From Deltaproteobacteria bacterium (GTDB taxonomy: Bacteria; Myxococcota_A; Polyangia; DRWM01; JAAZOP01): DNA of 64,000 nucleotides. The notes beneath the pieces are model-generated. The model was not told where the DNA came from and searched no databases. It saw only the letters and a list, made by a program, of their open reading frames with translations. Made by a program: the position numbers and the translations under genes. Of the stretch, positions 1 through 7,612 are shown piece after piece. Each line of letters opens with the position of its first letter. Position 1 is the stretch's first letter. The DNA is taken from NCBI GenBank assembly GCA_016218815.1, contig JACRCX010000060.1:1-64000 (forward strand). Direction: 5' to 3'.

Positions 1-1
1 C

Positions 2-1873
2 CGGATCAAGTACGCGTCGACCGAGACGAACTTCAACTACGGCGACGGGTACGTGTCCGACAAGGAAGTCGCGTACATGGAGGCCCAGGCGCGCGGCGGC
101 GCGGGGATCGTGACGACGCAGGGCGCGTACACGGACCCGCGGACCGAGGGCAAGGGCTACGTCGGCATGATGGCGATCTGGGACGACAAGTTCATCCCGG
201 GCCTCAAGCGCATCGCCGACGTGATTCGCAAGTACGACTCGAAGTCGATCCTGCAGCTCATGCACTGCGGACGCGTCGGCGGCGTCGAGCTGGACTACAC
301 CGTCGGCCCGTCGGCGGTGAAGCAGCGCATCCCGCGCTTCCGCGAGCCCAAGGAGATGACGGTCGAGGAGATCGAGGCGGCGATCCAGGAGCACGTCGAC
401 GGCGCGCGCCGGTGCCGCGAGGCGGGGTTCGACGGCGTCGAGATCTCGGGCATCGTCGGCTACCTGATCTCGAACTTCATCTCCGCCTACACCAACCTGC
501 GCACCGACGCCTTCGGCGGCACGACGGCCAAGCGAGCCGAGTTCATGCGCCGCATCGTGGCGGGCATCCGCAAGGAGGTCGGCCCCGACTACCCGATCAT
601 CATCCGGCTCTGCGGCGACGAGCTCCTGCACGACCGCGGCGGCAACACGCCCGAGCAGTCGCTGGAGGTGATCCGGATCGCCGAGCAGGCCGGGATCGAC
701 TGCCTCTCCGTCACGGCAGGGTGGCAGGAGTCGGCCGTCTCGGTCATCAGCCGCGACATCCCGATGGGGCACTGGCTGCCGGTCTCGGAGCGGATGAAGA
801 AGAACCTCAAGGTGCCGGTGGCGATGGCCTACCGGCTCTTCGTGCCGGACATCGTCGACCAGGCGATCGCGGAAGGACGGCTGGACGTCTGGGAGTCGTG
901 CCGTGCGATGATCGCCGACCCGTTCCTGCCGAACAAGATCCTCGAGGGCCGCGAGAACGAGATCATCCCGTGCATGGCCTGCAACATCTGCCTGGCGCGC
1001 CTGTTCCGCGACGCCGAGCTGTGCTGCTTCGTGCGGCCGTCGTTGGGGCACGAGGCCGAGGCGGACTTCGGGTTCTACGGCTTCCCCAAGGCGGAGAAGC
1101 CGAAGAAGGTGTGGATCATCGGCGCGGGCATCGCGGGCCTGCAAGCCGGCGCGATCGCTGTCGAGAAGGGTCATCAGGTCACGATCACCGAGAAGGCCGA
1201 CCACGTCGGCGGGCAGCTCGCCGCCGCCTCCCACGGACCGTGGGGCGACAACGAGTTCATGCGCCTGGTGAACTACCTGGAAGGCAAGTGCCGCAAGGGC
1301 GGCGCGAAGCTTGAGCTGGGCAGGGCGGTCGCGAAGGAGGAGGTGAAGGCCTCCGACGCAGACGTGGTGATCCTGGCCACGGGCGCCAAGGCGCACAGCG
1401 AGGTCAAAGGCGCCGACCGCGCGAACGTCGTGTCGTGCCTCGACGTCTTCGAGGGGAAGGCGACGGTGGGCAAGCGCGCGGTGATCCTGGGCGACGGCGG
1501 CGTGGCGATTTCCACGGCGCTCTTGCTGCTGCACCGCGGAGGACACGAAGTGACCCTGGTGGGCAAGGCGAAGAAGCCGGGCGCGGACGTCAACCCCTCC
1601 TACATCTGGCGCTACATGAGCAAGCTCAAGGAGGGCAAGGCGGTCCTGGTGATGCAGACGAAGGTCGAGGAGATCACCGACGCCGGCGTGGTGGTGACGA
1701 CGCCCGAGGGGCCGAAGACGGTCGCGGCGGACACGGTCGTCGTGGCGACGATGCAGTCCGTGCAGGAGCTGTTCAAGGGCAAGAAGGGCGCGTTCGTGAT
1801 CGGCGACGCGGTGACCGTCCGCCGCGGCAACAGCGCGATCCTCGACGGCTACCGGATGGGAATGCGGCTCTAG
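2..1873 (+). CDS. NADH:flavin oxidoreductase / 2,4-dienoyl-CoA reductase-type enzyme, 5' end missing
   Basis: The reading frame is already open at base 2 and the text there (NRIKYASTE-like, then the conserved acidic/GAGIV strand) is the start of an Old Yellow Enzyme TIM barrel, so the gene begins left of the window; the GTG at 53 is internal. In order: FMN-binding barrel (to about base 960), a Cys cluster C-M-A-C-N-I-C plus a downstream Cys for one [4Fe-4S] cluster, an FAD-binding GxGxxG fold (IIGAGIAGLQAG), an inserted NAD(P)H fold (ILGDGGVAIS) and a terminal VIGDA motif. This is the domain order of FadH and trimethylamine-dehydrogenase relatives, which pass electrons from NAD(P)H through FAD, Fe-S and FMN to an unsaturated substrate. 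The substrate cannot be read from sequence; bile-acid, enoate or dienoyl-CoA reduction are all possible. A ferredoxin follows 19 bp downstream and may be its electron partner. Confidence 0.88.
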   Translation, partial: RIKYASTETNFNYGDGYVSDKEVAYMEAQARGGAGIVTTQGAYTDPRTEGKGYVGMMAIWDDKFIPGLKRIADVIRKYDSKSILQLMHCGRVGGVELDYTVGPSAVKQRIPRFREPKEMTVEEIEAAIQEHVDGARRCREAGFDGVEISGIVGYLISNFISAYTNLRTDAFGGTTAKRAEFMRRIVAGIRKEVGPDYPIIIRLCGDELLHDRGGNTPEQSLEVIRIAEQAGIDCLSVTAGWQESAVSVISRDIPMGHWLPVSERMKKNLKVPVAMAYRLFVPDIVDQAIAEGRLDVWESCRAMIADPFLPNKILEGRENEIIPCMACNICLARLFRDAELCCFVRPSLGHEAEADFGFYGFPKAEKPKKVWIIGAGIAGLQAGAIAVEKGHQVTITEKADHVGGQLAAASHGPWGDNEFMRLVNYLEGKCRKGGAKLELGRAVAKEEVKASDADVVILATGAKAHSEVKGADRANVVSCLDVFEGKATVGKRAVILGDGGVAISTALLLLHRGGHEVTLVGKAKKPGADVNPSYIWRYMSKLKEGKAVLVMQTKVEEITDAGVVVTTPEGPKTVAADTVVVATMQSVQELFKGKKGAFVIGDAVTVRRGNSAILDGYRMGMRL

Positions 1874-1892
1874 GCCGCGGTGGAGTAGAGCG

Positions 1893-2120
1893 ATGGTTCC
1901 GACGATTGATGCGTTCCGTTGCGATGGATGCGGCATCTGCGTGCAGCGGTGCCCGCCGCAGATCATGGGGCTGGTCAAGGGCCGCGCGGCGATCCTCACC
2001 GACCTGTGCGAGGAGTGCGGGATCTGCGCCGAGGTCTGCCCGATCGCCGCCGTGCGGTTCCGGCTGATCCACCACGATTACACGGCGACCCACGACGGCT
2101 ACCACACCAGGCCGCGGTAG
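1893..2120 (+). CDS. 2x[4Fe-4S] ferredoxin
   Basis: A 75-residue protein made of two nearly identical cluster motifs: CDGCGICVQRCP near the N-terminus and CEECGICAEVCP in the middle, each C-x2-C-x2-C-x3-C-P, which binds two [4Fe-4S] clusters in the bacterial-type ferredoxin fold. The C-terminal 20 residues are a His/Tyr/Arg tail without further Cys. The start is supported by GGAG 7 bp upstream of ATG. It lies 19 bp after the flavin/Fe-S oxidoreductase, so it is probably cotranscribed and could carry electrons to or from it; that pairing is inferred from position only. Confidence 0.88.
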   Translation: MVPTIDAFRCDGCGICVQRCPPQIMGLVKGRAAILTDLCEECGICAEVCPIAAVRFRLIHHDYTATHDGYHTRPR

Positions 2121-2133
2121 GGGTCCCGCCGGC

Positions 2134-2784
2134 ATGTCGCCCTTGGCGGGCCGCGGGCGGCAGTTCATCGCGGTCGCGGGGAACATGGGCGCGGGAAAGT
2201 CGAGCCTGGTGGAGTGGCTCGGCCAGCAGTTCGACATGGTGCCGTTCTTCGAGCCCAACGAGCAGAACCCGTACCTGGCCGATTTCTACGGCGACATGAA
2301 GCGCTGGTCGCTCAACTCCCAGCTCTTCTTCCTCGTCCGCCGCTTCCGCATCCACCGCGAGATGGAGGCGCAGGCCGCGCGCGACCCACGCGCGATCGTC
2401 CAGGACCGGACGATCTACGAGGATGCCGAGGTCTTCGCGGCGCACCTGCACCGCGCGGGGCACATCGACGACCGCGATTGGGGGATGTACCAGGACCTGT
2501 ACCGCACCCTCTGCGCCGAGATTCGCAAGCCCGACCTCATGATCTACCTGCGCTGCCCGCTCAAGGCCCTGGTCAAGCGCATCAAGCAGCGCGGTCGGGA
2601 CTTCGAGAAGGCCATTCCCCGCAAGTACCTCGCGTCGCTCGAAAACCTCTACGAGGAGTGGTTCGCGCGCTACGACCTCTCGCCGACCGTGGTGATCGAA
2701 ACCGACCGCCTGGACTATGTCGAGCGGCTGTTCGATCGGCTCGAGGTGGTCGAGGCGATCCGGCAGCAACTCGGCGCGGGCTGA
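2134..2784 (+). CDS. Deoxynucleoside kinase (dCK/dGK family)
   Basis: A 216-residue cytosolic kinase that phosphorylates deoxynucleosides in nucleotide salvage. The P-loop GNMGAGKSS is at residues 16-24, the family motif QDRTIYEDAEVF (DR-x3-ED, the catalytic/substrate-binding segment) is near residue 90, and the lid-type IKQRGR motif is near residue 150. Length matches bacterial dAK/dGK/dCK enzymes. The particular deoxynucleoside cannot be read with confidence. It starts 13 bp after the ferredoxin stop; this looks like operon packing rather than a functional link. Confidence 0.85.
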   Translation: MSPLAGRGRQFIAVAGNMGAGKSSLVEWLGQQFDMVPFFEPNEQNPYLADFYGDMKRWSLNSQLFFLVRRFRIHREMEAQAARDPRAIVQDRTIYEDAEVFAAHLHRAGHIDDRDWGMYQDLYRTLCAEIRKPDLMIYLRCPLKALVKRIKQRGRDFEKAIPRKYLASLENLYEEWFARYDLSPTVVIETDRLDYVERLFDRLEVVEAIRQQLGAG

Positions 2785-2819
2785 CGCACAACGCTCGCGG
2801 GCGCGCCTGCGCGGCGCGT

Positions 2820-3320
2820 CTACGGCGCGGGCTCGATGCGCACGCAGACGGAGCATCGCGCGGCGCGGTCCGGAGCGCGCAGGCGCAGCACGTACTCGCC
2901 CGCCAGCGCGATCCGCCGCTCCATGCTCGGCGGCAGCCAGGCGACGGCTTCCTCCGGGCAACCGCCGCGCGGGCAGGCATCGACGCCGGGCGGCAGCGGG
3001 CGCGGAAACTCGGTCCAGACGTGCCGGTCGCCGGACGCGACGCCCGCGGGGCCCCCCCCCTCGCCGGACTCCGCCGGTCCCTCCAACTCGAGCTGCACGG
3101 CGTCGGGGGGTGTGCAGTCGAGCGCCGCCTGCAACAGATCCCCGGCCCGCAACTCGCGCCGCAGTACCTCGATCGTCCGGCCCGCCGCGAGTCGTCCGGA
3201 GTCCTCGATCGCGTTGCACGGCGACGCCTCGGCGGACGGACCCTCCGGTGGGGGCGCCTCGACCGCCGCGGACACCCCGCAGCCGAGGAGCAAGGCGAGG
3301 ACGATGAGAGGGCGCCGCAT
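2820..3320 (-). CDS. Small Cys-containing lipoprotein, unknown function
   Basis: A 166-residue predicted lipoprotein: a short basic N-terminus, a hydrophobic core ending LLLGC (loosely lipobox-like), then a Pro/Glu-rich linker and a domain with two close Cys pairs (a DACPRGGC segment and a C-terminal CSVCVRIEP). The C-terminal part with RIALAGEYVLRLRAP reads like a small beta-sandwich, but I do not recognise the family. The start was chosen at 3320 because TAGACT lies exactly 7 bp upstream of that ATG, matching the leaderless promoter pattern in this window, and no Shine-Dalgarno is present. It is divergent from the esterase at 3489. Confidence 0.7.
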   Translation of the reverse strand: MRRPLIVLALLLGCGVSAAVEAPPPEGPSAEASPCNAIEDSGRLAAGRTIEVLRRELRAGDLLQAALDCTPPDAVQLELEGPAESGEGGGPAGVASGDRHVWTEFPRPLPPGVDACPRGGCPEEAVAWLPPSMERRIALAGEYVLRLRAPDRAARCSVCVRIEPAP

Positions 3321-3327
3321 TGAGTCG

Positions 3328-3333
3328 AGTCTA
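3328..3333 (-). promoter_or_regulatory. -10 element of a leaderless promoter
   Basis: TAGACT on the minus strand followed by 7 bp and the ATG at 3320. No convincing -35 is seen, but the spacing matches other predicted leaderless starts in the window. Confidence 0.45.
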
Positions 3334-3357
3334 CCATCCCGAACCGGTGGGGAAGAA

Positions 3358-3387
3358 ACCACCGATGGATACCGATGGACACCGATG
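3358..3387 (+). repeat. Dispersed repeat, CCGATG family, copy 1
   Basis: A 30-bp internally repetitive core made of the units ACCACCGATG, GATACCGATG and GACACCGATG. A second copy, inverted, is at 42793-42822; the two cores differ at only two or three positions, and the flanking GGGG-AGAA sequence is also shared. Both copies sit at the 5' end of a gene for an exported protein. This copy lies about 65 bp upstream of the esterase promoter. Confidence 0.75.
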
Positions 3388-3452
3388 CCAGGAGGCATGG
3401 AAGACCGCGGTGCGATTCGGCACACCGGGATCCGACCGGCGATCCGACCGAC

Positions 3453-3481
3453 TTGGCGGCCGCCCGCTGGCGCGCTACCGT
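3453..3481 (+). promoter_or_regulatory. Leaderless promoter of the esterase lipoprotein gene
   Basis: TTGGCG (-35, 3453-3458), a 17-bp spacer and TACCGT (-10, 3476-3481), then 7 bp to the ATG at 3489. Transcription should start at the A of the ATG. No Shine-Dalgarno is present. Confidence 0.55.
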
Positions 3482-3488
3482 TCCCGAT

Positions 3489-4553
3489 ATGAGGCGGTCG
3501 TGGTGCTTCCTGGGGTGCCTGTTGCTCGCGGCCTGCGGCGGGTCGCTCGGGGCTCCCGCGGATGGCACGGCCGACGCGGCGGAGGAGCCGGGGGACGATT
3601 CCGCGGCCGACGAGGTGCCGGCGATCGACGCTGCGCCGGAGGTCGACGCGGCGTCCGACGCGGACGAGGTTGTCAGGGAGGCCGAGGCGGAGGCCGGGGC
3701 GGACGCGCCGGCCGACGCGCCCGGAGAGGAGGTCGAGCCGACGGCGTGCCCGGTCACCGATGACCTCGGGCACGGCGACCACACGCAGGTCACGACGTTC
3801 GATCTGCTGCCGCGCGGCTACATCGTCCACGTGCCGGACTCGTACGCCCCGGCGACGCCGGCGGCGCTGGTGCTGAACCTGCACGGGTTCATGTCGGCCA
3901 ATTGGCAGCAGGTGCTGTTCTCGGACATGAACACGACGTCCGACCGCGAGGGCTTCGTGGTCGTCTATCCCGACGGCGTGGCGTCGTCGTGGAACGCCGG
4001 GTCGTGCTGCGGAACCGCGGCGAGCACGGGGGTGGACGACGTCGGCTTCCTGCGCGCCGTCGTCGCGGAGGTCTCCGCGCGACTGTGCATCGATCGCCGG
4101 CGCGTCTACGCGACCGGCATGTCCAACGGCGGGTACATGGCGCACCGCCTGGGCTGCGAAGCGTCCGACGTGTTCGCCGCCGTCGCCCCCGTCTCGGGCG
4201 CGCTCGGCGTCCCCGGCTGCACGTCGTCCCGGCCAATGCCCGTGATCGCCTTCCACGGGCTCCAGGACCCGCTGGTGTGGTACGAGGACGGCCGCGCCGC
4301 CATCGATCGCTGGGTCCGGCACGACGGCTGCACGGGCGACCCGGTTCGCACCGACTTCGGCGGGTCGTACTGTCTCGAGTGGTCGGACTGCGTCGACGGC
4401 GTCCGGGTGAAGATGTGCACGCTCGACCCGGAAGGCCACTGCTGGCCGGGCGGCTCGGACGTCCTCTGCGTGCCGGGCATCGGCCCGTTCAACGACGACA
4501 TCGATGCCAACGACGCGATGTGGGAGTTCTTCGAGCGGTTTGCGCTGCCGTAG
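3489..4553 (+). CDS. PHB-depolymerase/feruloyl-esterase-like (CE1) lipoprotein
   Basis: A 354-residue predicted secreted lipoprotein esterase. Signal peptide with lipobox LLAAC, then an Asp/Glu/Ala-rich linker of about 60 residues (the spacer style shared by many lipoproteins here), then an alpha/beta-hydrolase of the LpqC/poly(3-hydroxybutyrate) depolymerase group. Visible catalytic features: oxyanion strand NLHGFMS, nucleophile elbow GMSNGGYM (Ser), an Asp in FHGLQDPLVWY, and a His in GHCWPG. Extra Cys pairs (SCCG, DGC, SDC) suggest disulphides outside the cytoplasm. The frame is open further upstream, but the predicted leaderless promoter and signal peptide fix the start at 3489. The likely substrate is an extracellular polyester or a feruloylated polysaccharide; the sequence does not decide. 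Confidence 0.85.
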   Translation: MRRSWCFLGCLLLAACGGSLGAPADGTADAAEEPGDDSAADEVPAIDAAPEVDAASDADEVVREAEAEAGADAPADAPGEEVEPTACPVTDDLGHGDHTQVTTFDLLPRGYIVHVPDSYAPATPAALVLNLHGFMSANWQQVLFSDMNTTSDREGFVVVYPDGVASSWNAGSCCGTAASTGVDDVGFLRAVVAEVSARLCIDRRRVYATGMSNGGYMAHRLGCEASDVFAAVAPVSGALGVPGCTSSRPMPVIAFHGLQDPLVWYEDGRAAIDRWVRHDGCTGDPVRTDFGGSYCLEWSDCVDGVRVKMCTLDPEGHCWPGGSDVLCVPGIGPFNDDIDANDAMWEFFERFALP

Positions 4554-4571
4554 CGCTCGGCGACGCACTTC

Positions 4572-4655
4572 CTACAACACGAGCTTCAGCCAGAAGTCGA
4601 GGGTGACGGCGGCGGCGAGCATCGCGGCGTCGCGCCGGAAAACGGCTCGGCTCAT
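4572..4655 (-). CDS. Possible 27-residue hydrophobic small protein
   Basis: A short open frame with a strong GGGGAGGAGG Shine-Dalgarno just upstream of ATG at 4655. The product begins MSRAVFRRDAAM and continues with a hydrophobic LAAAVTLDFWLKLVL tail, so it could be a membrane or signal-peptide-like micropeptide. It fills most of a 199-bp spacer between the esterase and the next lipoprotein. Without homologues this is only a candidate; a decayed signal-peptide remnant is the main alternative. Confidence 0.25.
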   Translation of the reverse strand: MSRAVFRRDAAMLAAAVTLDFWLKLVL

Positions 4656-4752
4656 TTCCTCCTCCCCGGGGCCGGTCCGTGCGGCCCCGCACGACGACGA
4701 CTCGACGGGGAGGAACGCTGGAACGACGGAGCGTGGCGAAGCAAGCGGGGGC

Positions 4753-5598
4753 TCAGCCCTCCGGCGGCAGGACGAAGACCAGCATGTACCAGTCGTCCGG
4801 GACGTCGTCGCAGGTCATCTCGACGTGGTGGGTGGCGGTGCCGACGTGGAACGATGCCGTGGCGAGGCCGCCGACGTACGCCTGGTAGCCGTCGAAGATC
4901 AGCTCGCGGCCCTCCGCGTATCCGACGTCGAGCGCCTGGCGCTCCTGCAGGCCGCACCCGGAATCGTTCGCGGGGCAGAGCCCGCCCACGATGCGCACGT
5001 CGAGCGGTGCATACCACGCCGCCGGATCCTCGCCTGGCGGCACGAGGCGGCTCGCGTTCGTCCCGCCGAAGAGCAGGTTGCCCGAGGGATCGCGCACGGT
5101 GAACCAGCGGTCGATCCACCACACCGGGTCCGCGACGTAGCGCAGCGTCACCTCCGCGCCGTCCCAGTACGTCGGGGACACGGGCGGGTTGGCGTAGAAG
5201 TCGACCGTATAGGTGGTCATCCTCGCGCCCGTGCCGCACACCAGTTCCACCACGTCATGACCGGGCGGCCCGCCGATCACGATGCTCATCCGGCATGGCG
5301 TCTCGACGTCCACCGCCTCGAACGTCGACCCGTCGATGGTGAAGTCCACCCAGCGGCCGTCCACCAGCGGCGGGCATTCCACGGTGGAGTCCGACCCGAA
5401 ATCGATCCCTTCGTCCATCTCGGCCTCCACCGCCGCGTCCTCGATCCCCGCGTCGTCGGGATTGGTCGTCTCGTCGGCGGCGGAGTCCTCCGCGGTCGCG
5501 TCGGCGGCGCCGTCCCCCTCTTCGCCGTGCGAGCCGTAGCACCCCACGGAAAGCGGCAGGGCGACGAGCCAGGGAAGTCGGTACCGGAGTCCTCGCAT
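4753..5598 (-). CDS. Lipoprotein of unknown function
   Basis: A 281-residue predicted lipoprotein. Signal peptide ends at LSVGC, followed by an Asp/Glu/Ala-rich linker (residues about 22-70) and a roughly 200-residue beta-rich domain with Cys pairs (CPPL, CRMS, CGTG, CPAN, CGLQ, CDDV) that would form disulphides in an exported protein. The domain contains VDFTIDGSTFEAVD and a FHVGTATHHVEMTC strand, reminiscent of a beta-sandwich binding module, but I do not recognise the family. The start has a strong GAGGAGG site 5 bp upstream. It stands alone and has no obvious partner. Confidence 0.75.
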   Translation of the reverse strand: MRGLRYRLPWLVALPLSVGCYGSHGEEGDGAADATAEDSAADETTNPDDAGIEDAAVEAEMDEGIDFGSDSTVECPPLVDGRWVDFTIDGSTFEAVDVETPCRMSIVIGGPPGHDVVELVCGTGARMTTYTVDFYANPPVSPTYWDGAEVTLRYVADPVWWIDRWFTVRDPSGNLLFGGTNASRLVPPGEDPAAWYAPLDVRIVGGLCPANDSGCGLQERQALDVGYAEGRELIFDGYQAYVGGLATASFHVGTATHHVEMTCDDVPDDWYMLVFVLPPEG

Positions 5599-5816
5599 CC
5601 CTCACCTCCTCGCGCCCCCGGAAGCAACCGCGATGCCATCTTCGCGACTCGACCGCGGCGTGCGCCAACCAGCGGTGACCGCGACGGTTTTCCGGCACCG
5701 CCTCGCCGAGCGCGACACCGGCCGCGGCCGCAAGTTGCGACACATGCTGACACGTTCCCCGGCGCGGAGGAAGAGCGCGGGTGCGTGCGAGAGAGAGGGA
5801 TTCGCCCGAGACGGCC

Positions 5817-6068
5817 TCACTCGGTCGTGTGCTTGACCTCGTAGATCTCGTCGGCCGGATGACCTGCCTTCTGGTGAACCCGCTTGACGGCCTCCTTGTC
5901 GGGACCCTCCGAGAGACAGAACACCTTCCCGGATTGCGGGTCCGCCCACGCCTTGATGAAGCGCACCCCCTCCTTGCCCTCGTGCTTCTGATCCTCGCGG
6001 TGGGCCTGTTCCAGCTGCTCCTGCGTGATGTTCGTCATGCCGCTGTGGATGTCGATGAACTTGGCCAT
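5817..6068 (-). CDS. DUF4242 / SCO4226-type small protein
   Basis: An 83-residue protein starting MAKFIDIHSGM. It matches the DUF4242 family, whose characterised relative SCO4226 is a small nickel-binding ferredoxin-like-fold protein. The signature is an N-terminal beta strand with an Asp-x-His-Ser motif, a middle FIKAWADPQSGKVFCLSEGPD segment with one Cys, and a C-terminal helix ending in ADEIYEVK. The frame extends 17 codons upstream, but GGGGAGG 9 bp before the ATG at 6068 and the family start support this choice. Metal binding is inferred from the family, not shown here. Confidence 0.8.
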   Translation of the reverse strand: MAKFIDIHSGMTNITQEQLEQAHREDQKHEGKEGVRFIKAWADPQSGKVFCLSEGPDKEAVKRVHQKAGHPADEIYEVKHTTE

Positions 6069-6119
6069 GATCAACCTCCCCTCCTGGGCGACCCCGTCCG
6101 AGTCGCCTCGTGAGACCAC

Positions 6120-6147
6120 AGTGTAAACACCATCGGCGCTTCGTCCA
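6120..6147 (-). promoter_or_regulatory. Candidate promoter of the DUF4242 gene
   Basis: On the minus strand TGGACG (6142-6147), 16 bp, then TACACT (6120-6125). The start codon is about 50 bp further on and has its own Shine-Dalgarno, so this would be a leadered transcript. Confidence 0.35.
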
Positions 6148-6179
6148 GACTCCGCACGAGCCCGGTGATTCCGACAAGG

Positions 6180-6330
6180 TCACGGCGACAACTGGCGCAA
6201 CACGGCGCGCACCGGACTGGCGTCGGCCCCGGCGGGTCGGAGGGGCAGGGCGATCAGCTCGTAGCGGCCTTCGGGGGCCTCGCCCAGGCACAGGCTCTCG
6301 AACACGCGCAGATCGCGGCCGGCGGTTCTC
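6180..6330 (-). pseudogene. 3' remnant of a cyclase / kynurenine-formamidase family gene
   Basis: Just after the hemL stop, one frame reads about 48 residues up to a TGA: RDLRVFESLCLGEAPEGRY, then ELIALPLRPAGADASPVRAVL. This is the C-terminal signature of the cyclase superfamily (PF04199), in which the last strand ends with an ALPL...GADGSPVRA motif. The catalytic N-terminal two thirds (with the HxGTHxDAP metal motif) are absent; the same frame upstream lies antiparallel inside hemL and has no cyclase features. I read this as the tail of a gene whose front was lost when hemL, or the block carrying it, was joined here. The family call rests on a short segment. Confidence 0.55.
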
Positions 6331-6331
6331 C

Positions 6332-7612
6332 TCAGATCGCGCGGAACGAGTCGCGGAGCGCCTGCAGCACGCGGTCGATGTCGGCATCCGTGTGCGCCGC
6401 GCAGGTGAAGGCCACCTCCAGCGTCGCCGGAGGGAGGTAGACGCCGCGCTCGGCCATCGCCCGGAAGAGCGCGCCGTACTTCGCCGCGTCGGTCTTCTTC
6501 GCCTGGTCGATGTTGCGCGGCGCCGTTCCGACTCCCACGAACGGCGTGAACATCGAGCCGCAATGAGGCGTGGCGCACGGCAGGCCGGCCTCCTTCGCCG
6601 CGGCGACGAAACCGTCCGCGAGGCGCGCGGCGGTCGCGGCCATCCGCTCGTACGGCCGATCGCGCTCCAGGATGCGCAGCCCCGCGAGCCCCGCCGCGGT
6701 CGCGACGGGATTGCCGGAGAGCGTGCCGGCCTGGAAGACGTTGCCCTCGGGCGCCAGGCGCGCCATCACGTCCGCGCGCCCGCCGAACGCGCCGATCGGC
6801 AGTCCGCCGCCGATGATCTTGCCGAGCGTCGTCAGGTCGGGCTTGACGCCGAGCTCGTCCTGGATCGCGCCCCAGCGCAGCCGGAACCCGGTGATCACCT
6901 CATCCAGGATGAGCAGCGCGCCCAGCTCGGCGCACAGGGCGCGCAGACCGGGGAGGAACCCCGGCCCGGGCTGGACGAGCCCCATGTTCCCGGCGATCGG
7001 CTCGACAATGATCGCGGCGAGGTCCTTGCCCGCGCGACGGGCGACCTCGCGCGTCGTCTCCAGATCGTTGAACGGGGCGACGAGGACCTCGGCCGCCGTG
7101 CCGGCGGTGACGCCTGCCGAAGCGGGGACGGAGCCGGTGGCGACGGCGCTGCCGGCGGCGACGAGCAGGCAGTCGACGTGGCCGTGGTATCCGCCCGCGA
7201 ACTTGAGGATGTGCGTGCGGCCCGTGAAGCCGCGCGCCAGCCGCACCGCGCTCATCGTGGCCTCGGTGCCCGAGCTGACCAGCCGCACCCTGTCGACCGA
7301 CGGCACCGCGCGCTTGATCGTCTCGGCCAGCTCGACCTCGCGCTCCGTCGCCGCGCCGTAGGTCATGCCGTCGCCGGCCGCGTTGCGCACGGCCTCGACG
7401 ATCTCCGGGTGGGCGTGACCCAGGGGCAGGGCGCCCCAGGAGAGACAGAGGTCGATGTACGACTTGCCATCGACGTCGGTGATGGTTCCGCCGGCGCCCT
7501 TGGCGACGAAGATCGGGTCGCGCCCCACGTTGCGGAAGGCCCGCACGGGGCTGTCCACGCCGCCGGGGATGGCGGCCTTGGCACGGTTCCACAGTTCGGA
7601 AGAACGGGTCAT
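6332..7612 (-). CDS. hemL: Glutamate-1-semialdehyde 2,1-aminomutase
   Basis: A 426-residue PLP enzyme that converts glutamate-1-semialdehyde to 5-aminolevulinate, the first tetrapyrrole precursor in the C5 pathway. The N-terminus (an IPGGVDSPVRAF motif), the SSGTEATMSAVRLARG phosphate-binding loop, ILDEVITGFR and the PLP lysine in TTLGKIIGGGLPIG (Lys265) are all present, and length is normal. The ATG overlaps the stop of the upstream CoA transferase by 4 bp (ATGA), so translation is coupled. It sits at the end of a run headed by a B12-dependent mutase; making tetrapyrrole precursor beside a cobalamin enzyme may be meaningful but is not proved. Confidence 0.93.
   Translation of the reverse strand: MTRSSELWNRAKAAIPGGVDSPVRAFRNVGRDPIFVAKGAGGTITDVDGKSYIDLCLSWGALPLGHAHPEIVEAVRNAAGDGMTYGAATEREVELAETIKRAVPSVDRVRLVSSGTEATMSAVRLARGFTGRTHILKFAGGYHGHVDCLLVAAGSAVATGSVPASAGVTAGTAAEVLVAPFNDLETTREVARRAGKDLAAIIVEPIAGNMGLVQPGPGFLPGLRALCAELGALLILDEVITGFRLRWGAIQDELGVKPDLTTLGKIIGGGLPIGAFGGRADVMARLAPEGNVFQAGTLSGNPVATAAGLAGLRILERDRPYERMAATAARLADGFVAAAKEAGLPCATPHCGSMFTPFVGVGTAPRNIDQAKKTDAAKYGALFRAMAERGVYLPPATLEVAFTCAAHTDADIDRVLQALRDSFRAI

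Noticed and set aside
53..1873. GTG at 53 as a gene start for the flavin oxidoreductase.
   Set aside because: The conserved barrel sequence continues in frame upstream to the window edge, so the start lies outside.
3320..3489. The CCGATG repeat as a coding start of an upstream-extended esterase.
   Set aside because: The repeat is 5' of a well-placed promoter and signal peptide; the extended frame has no protein-like character.
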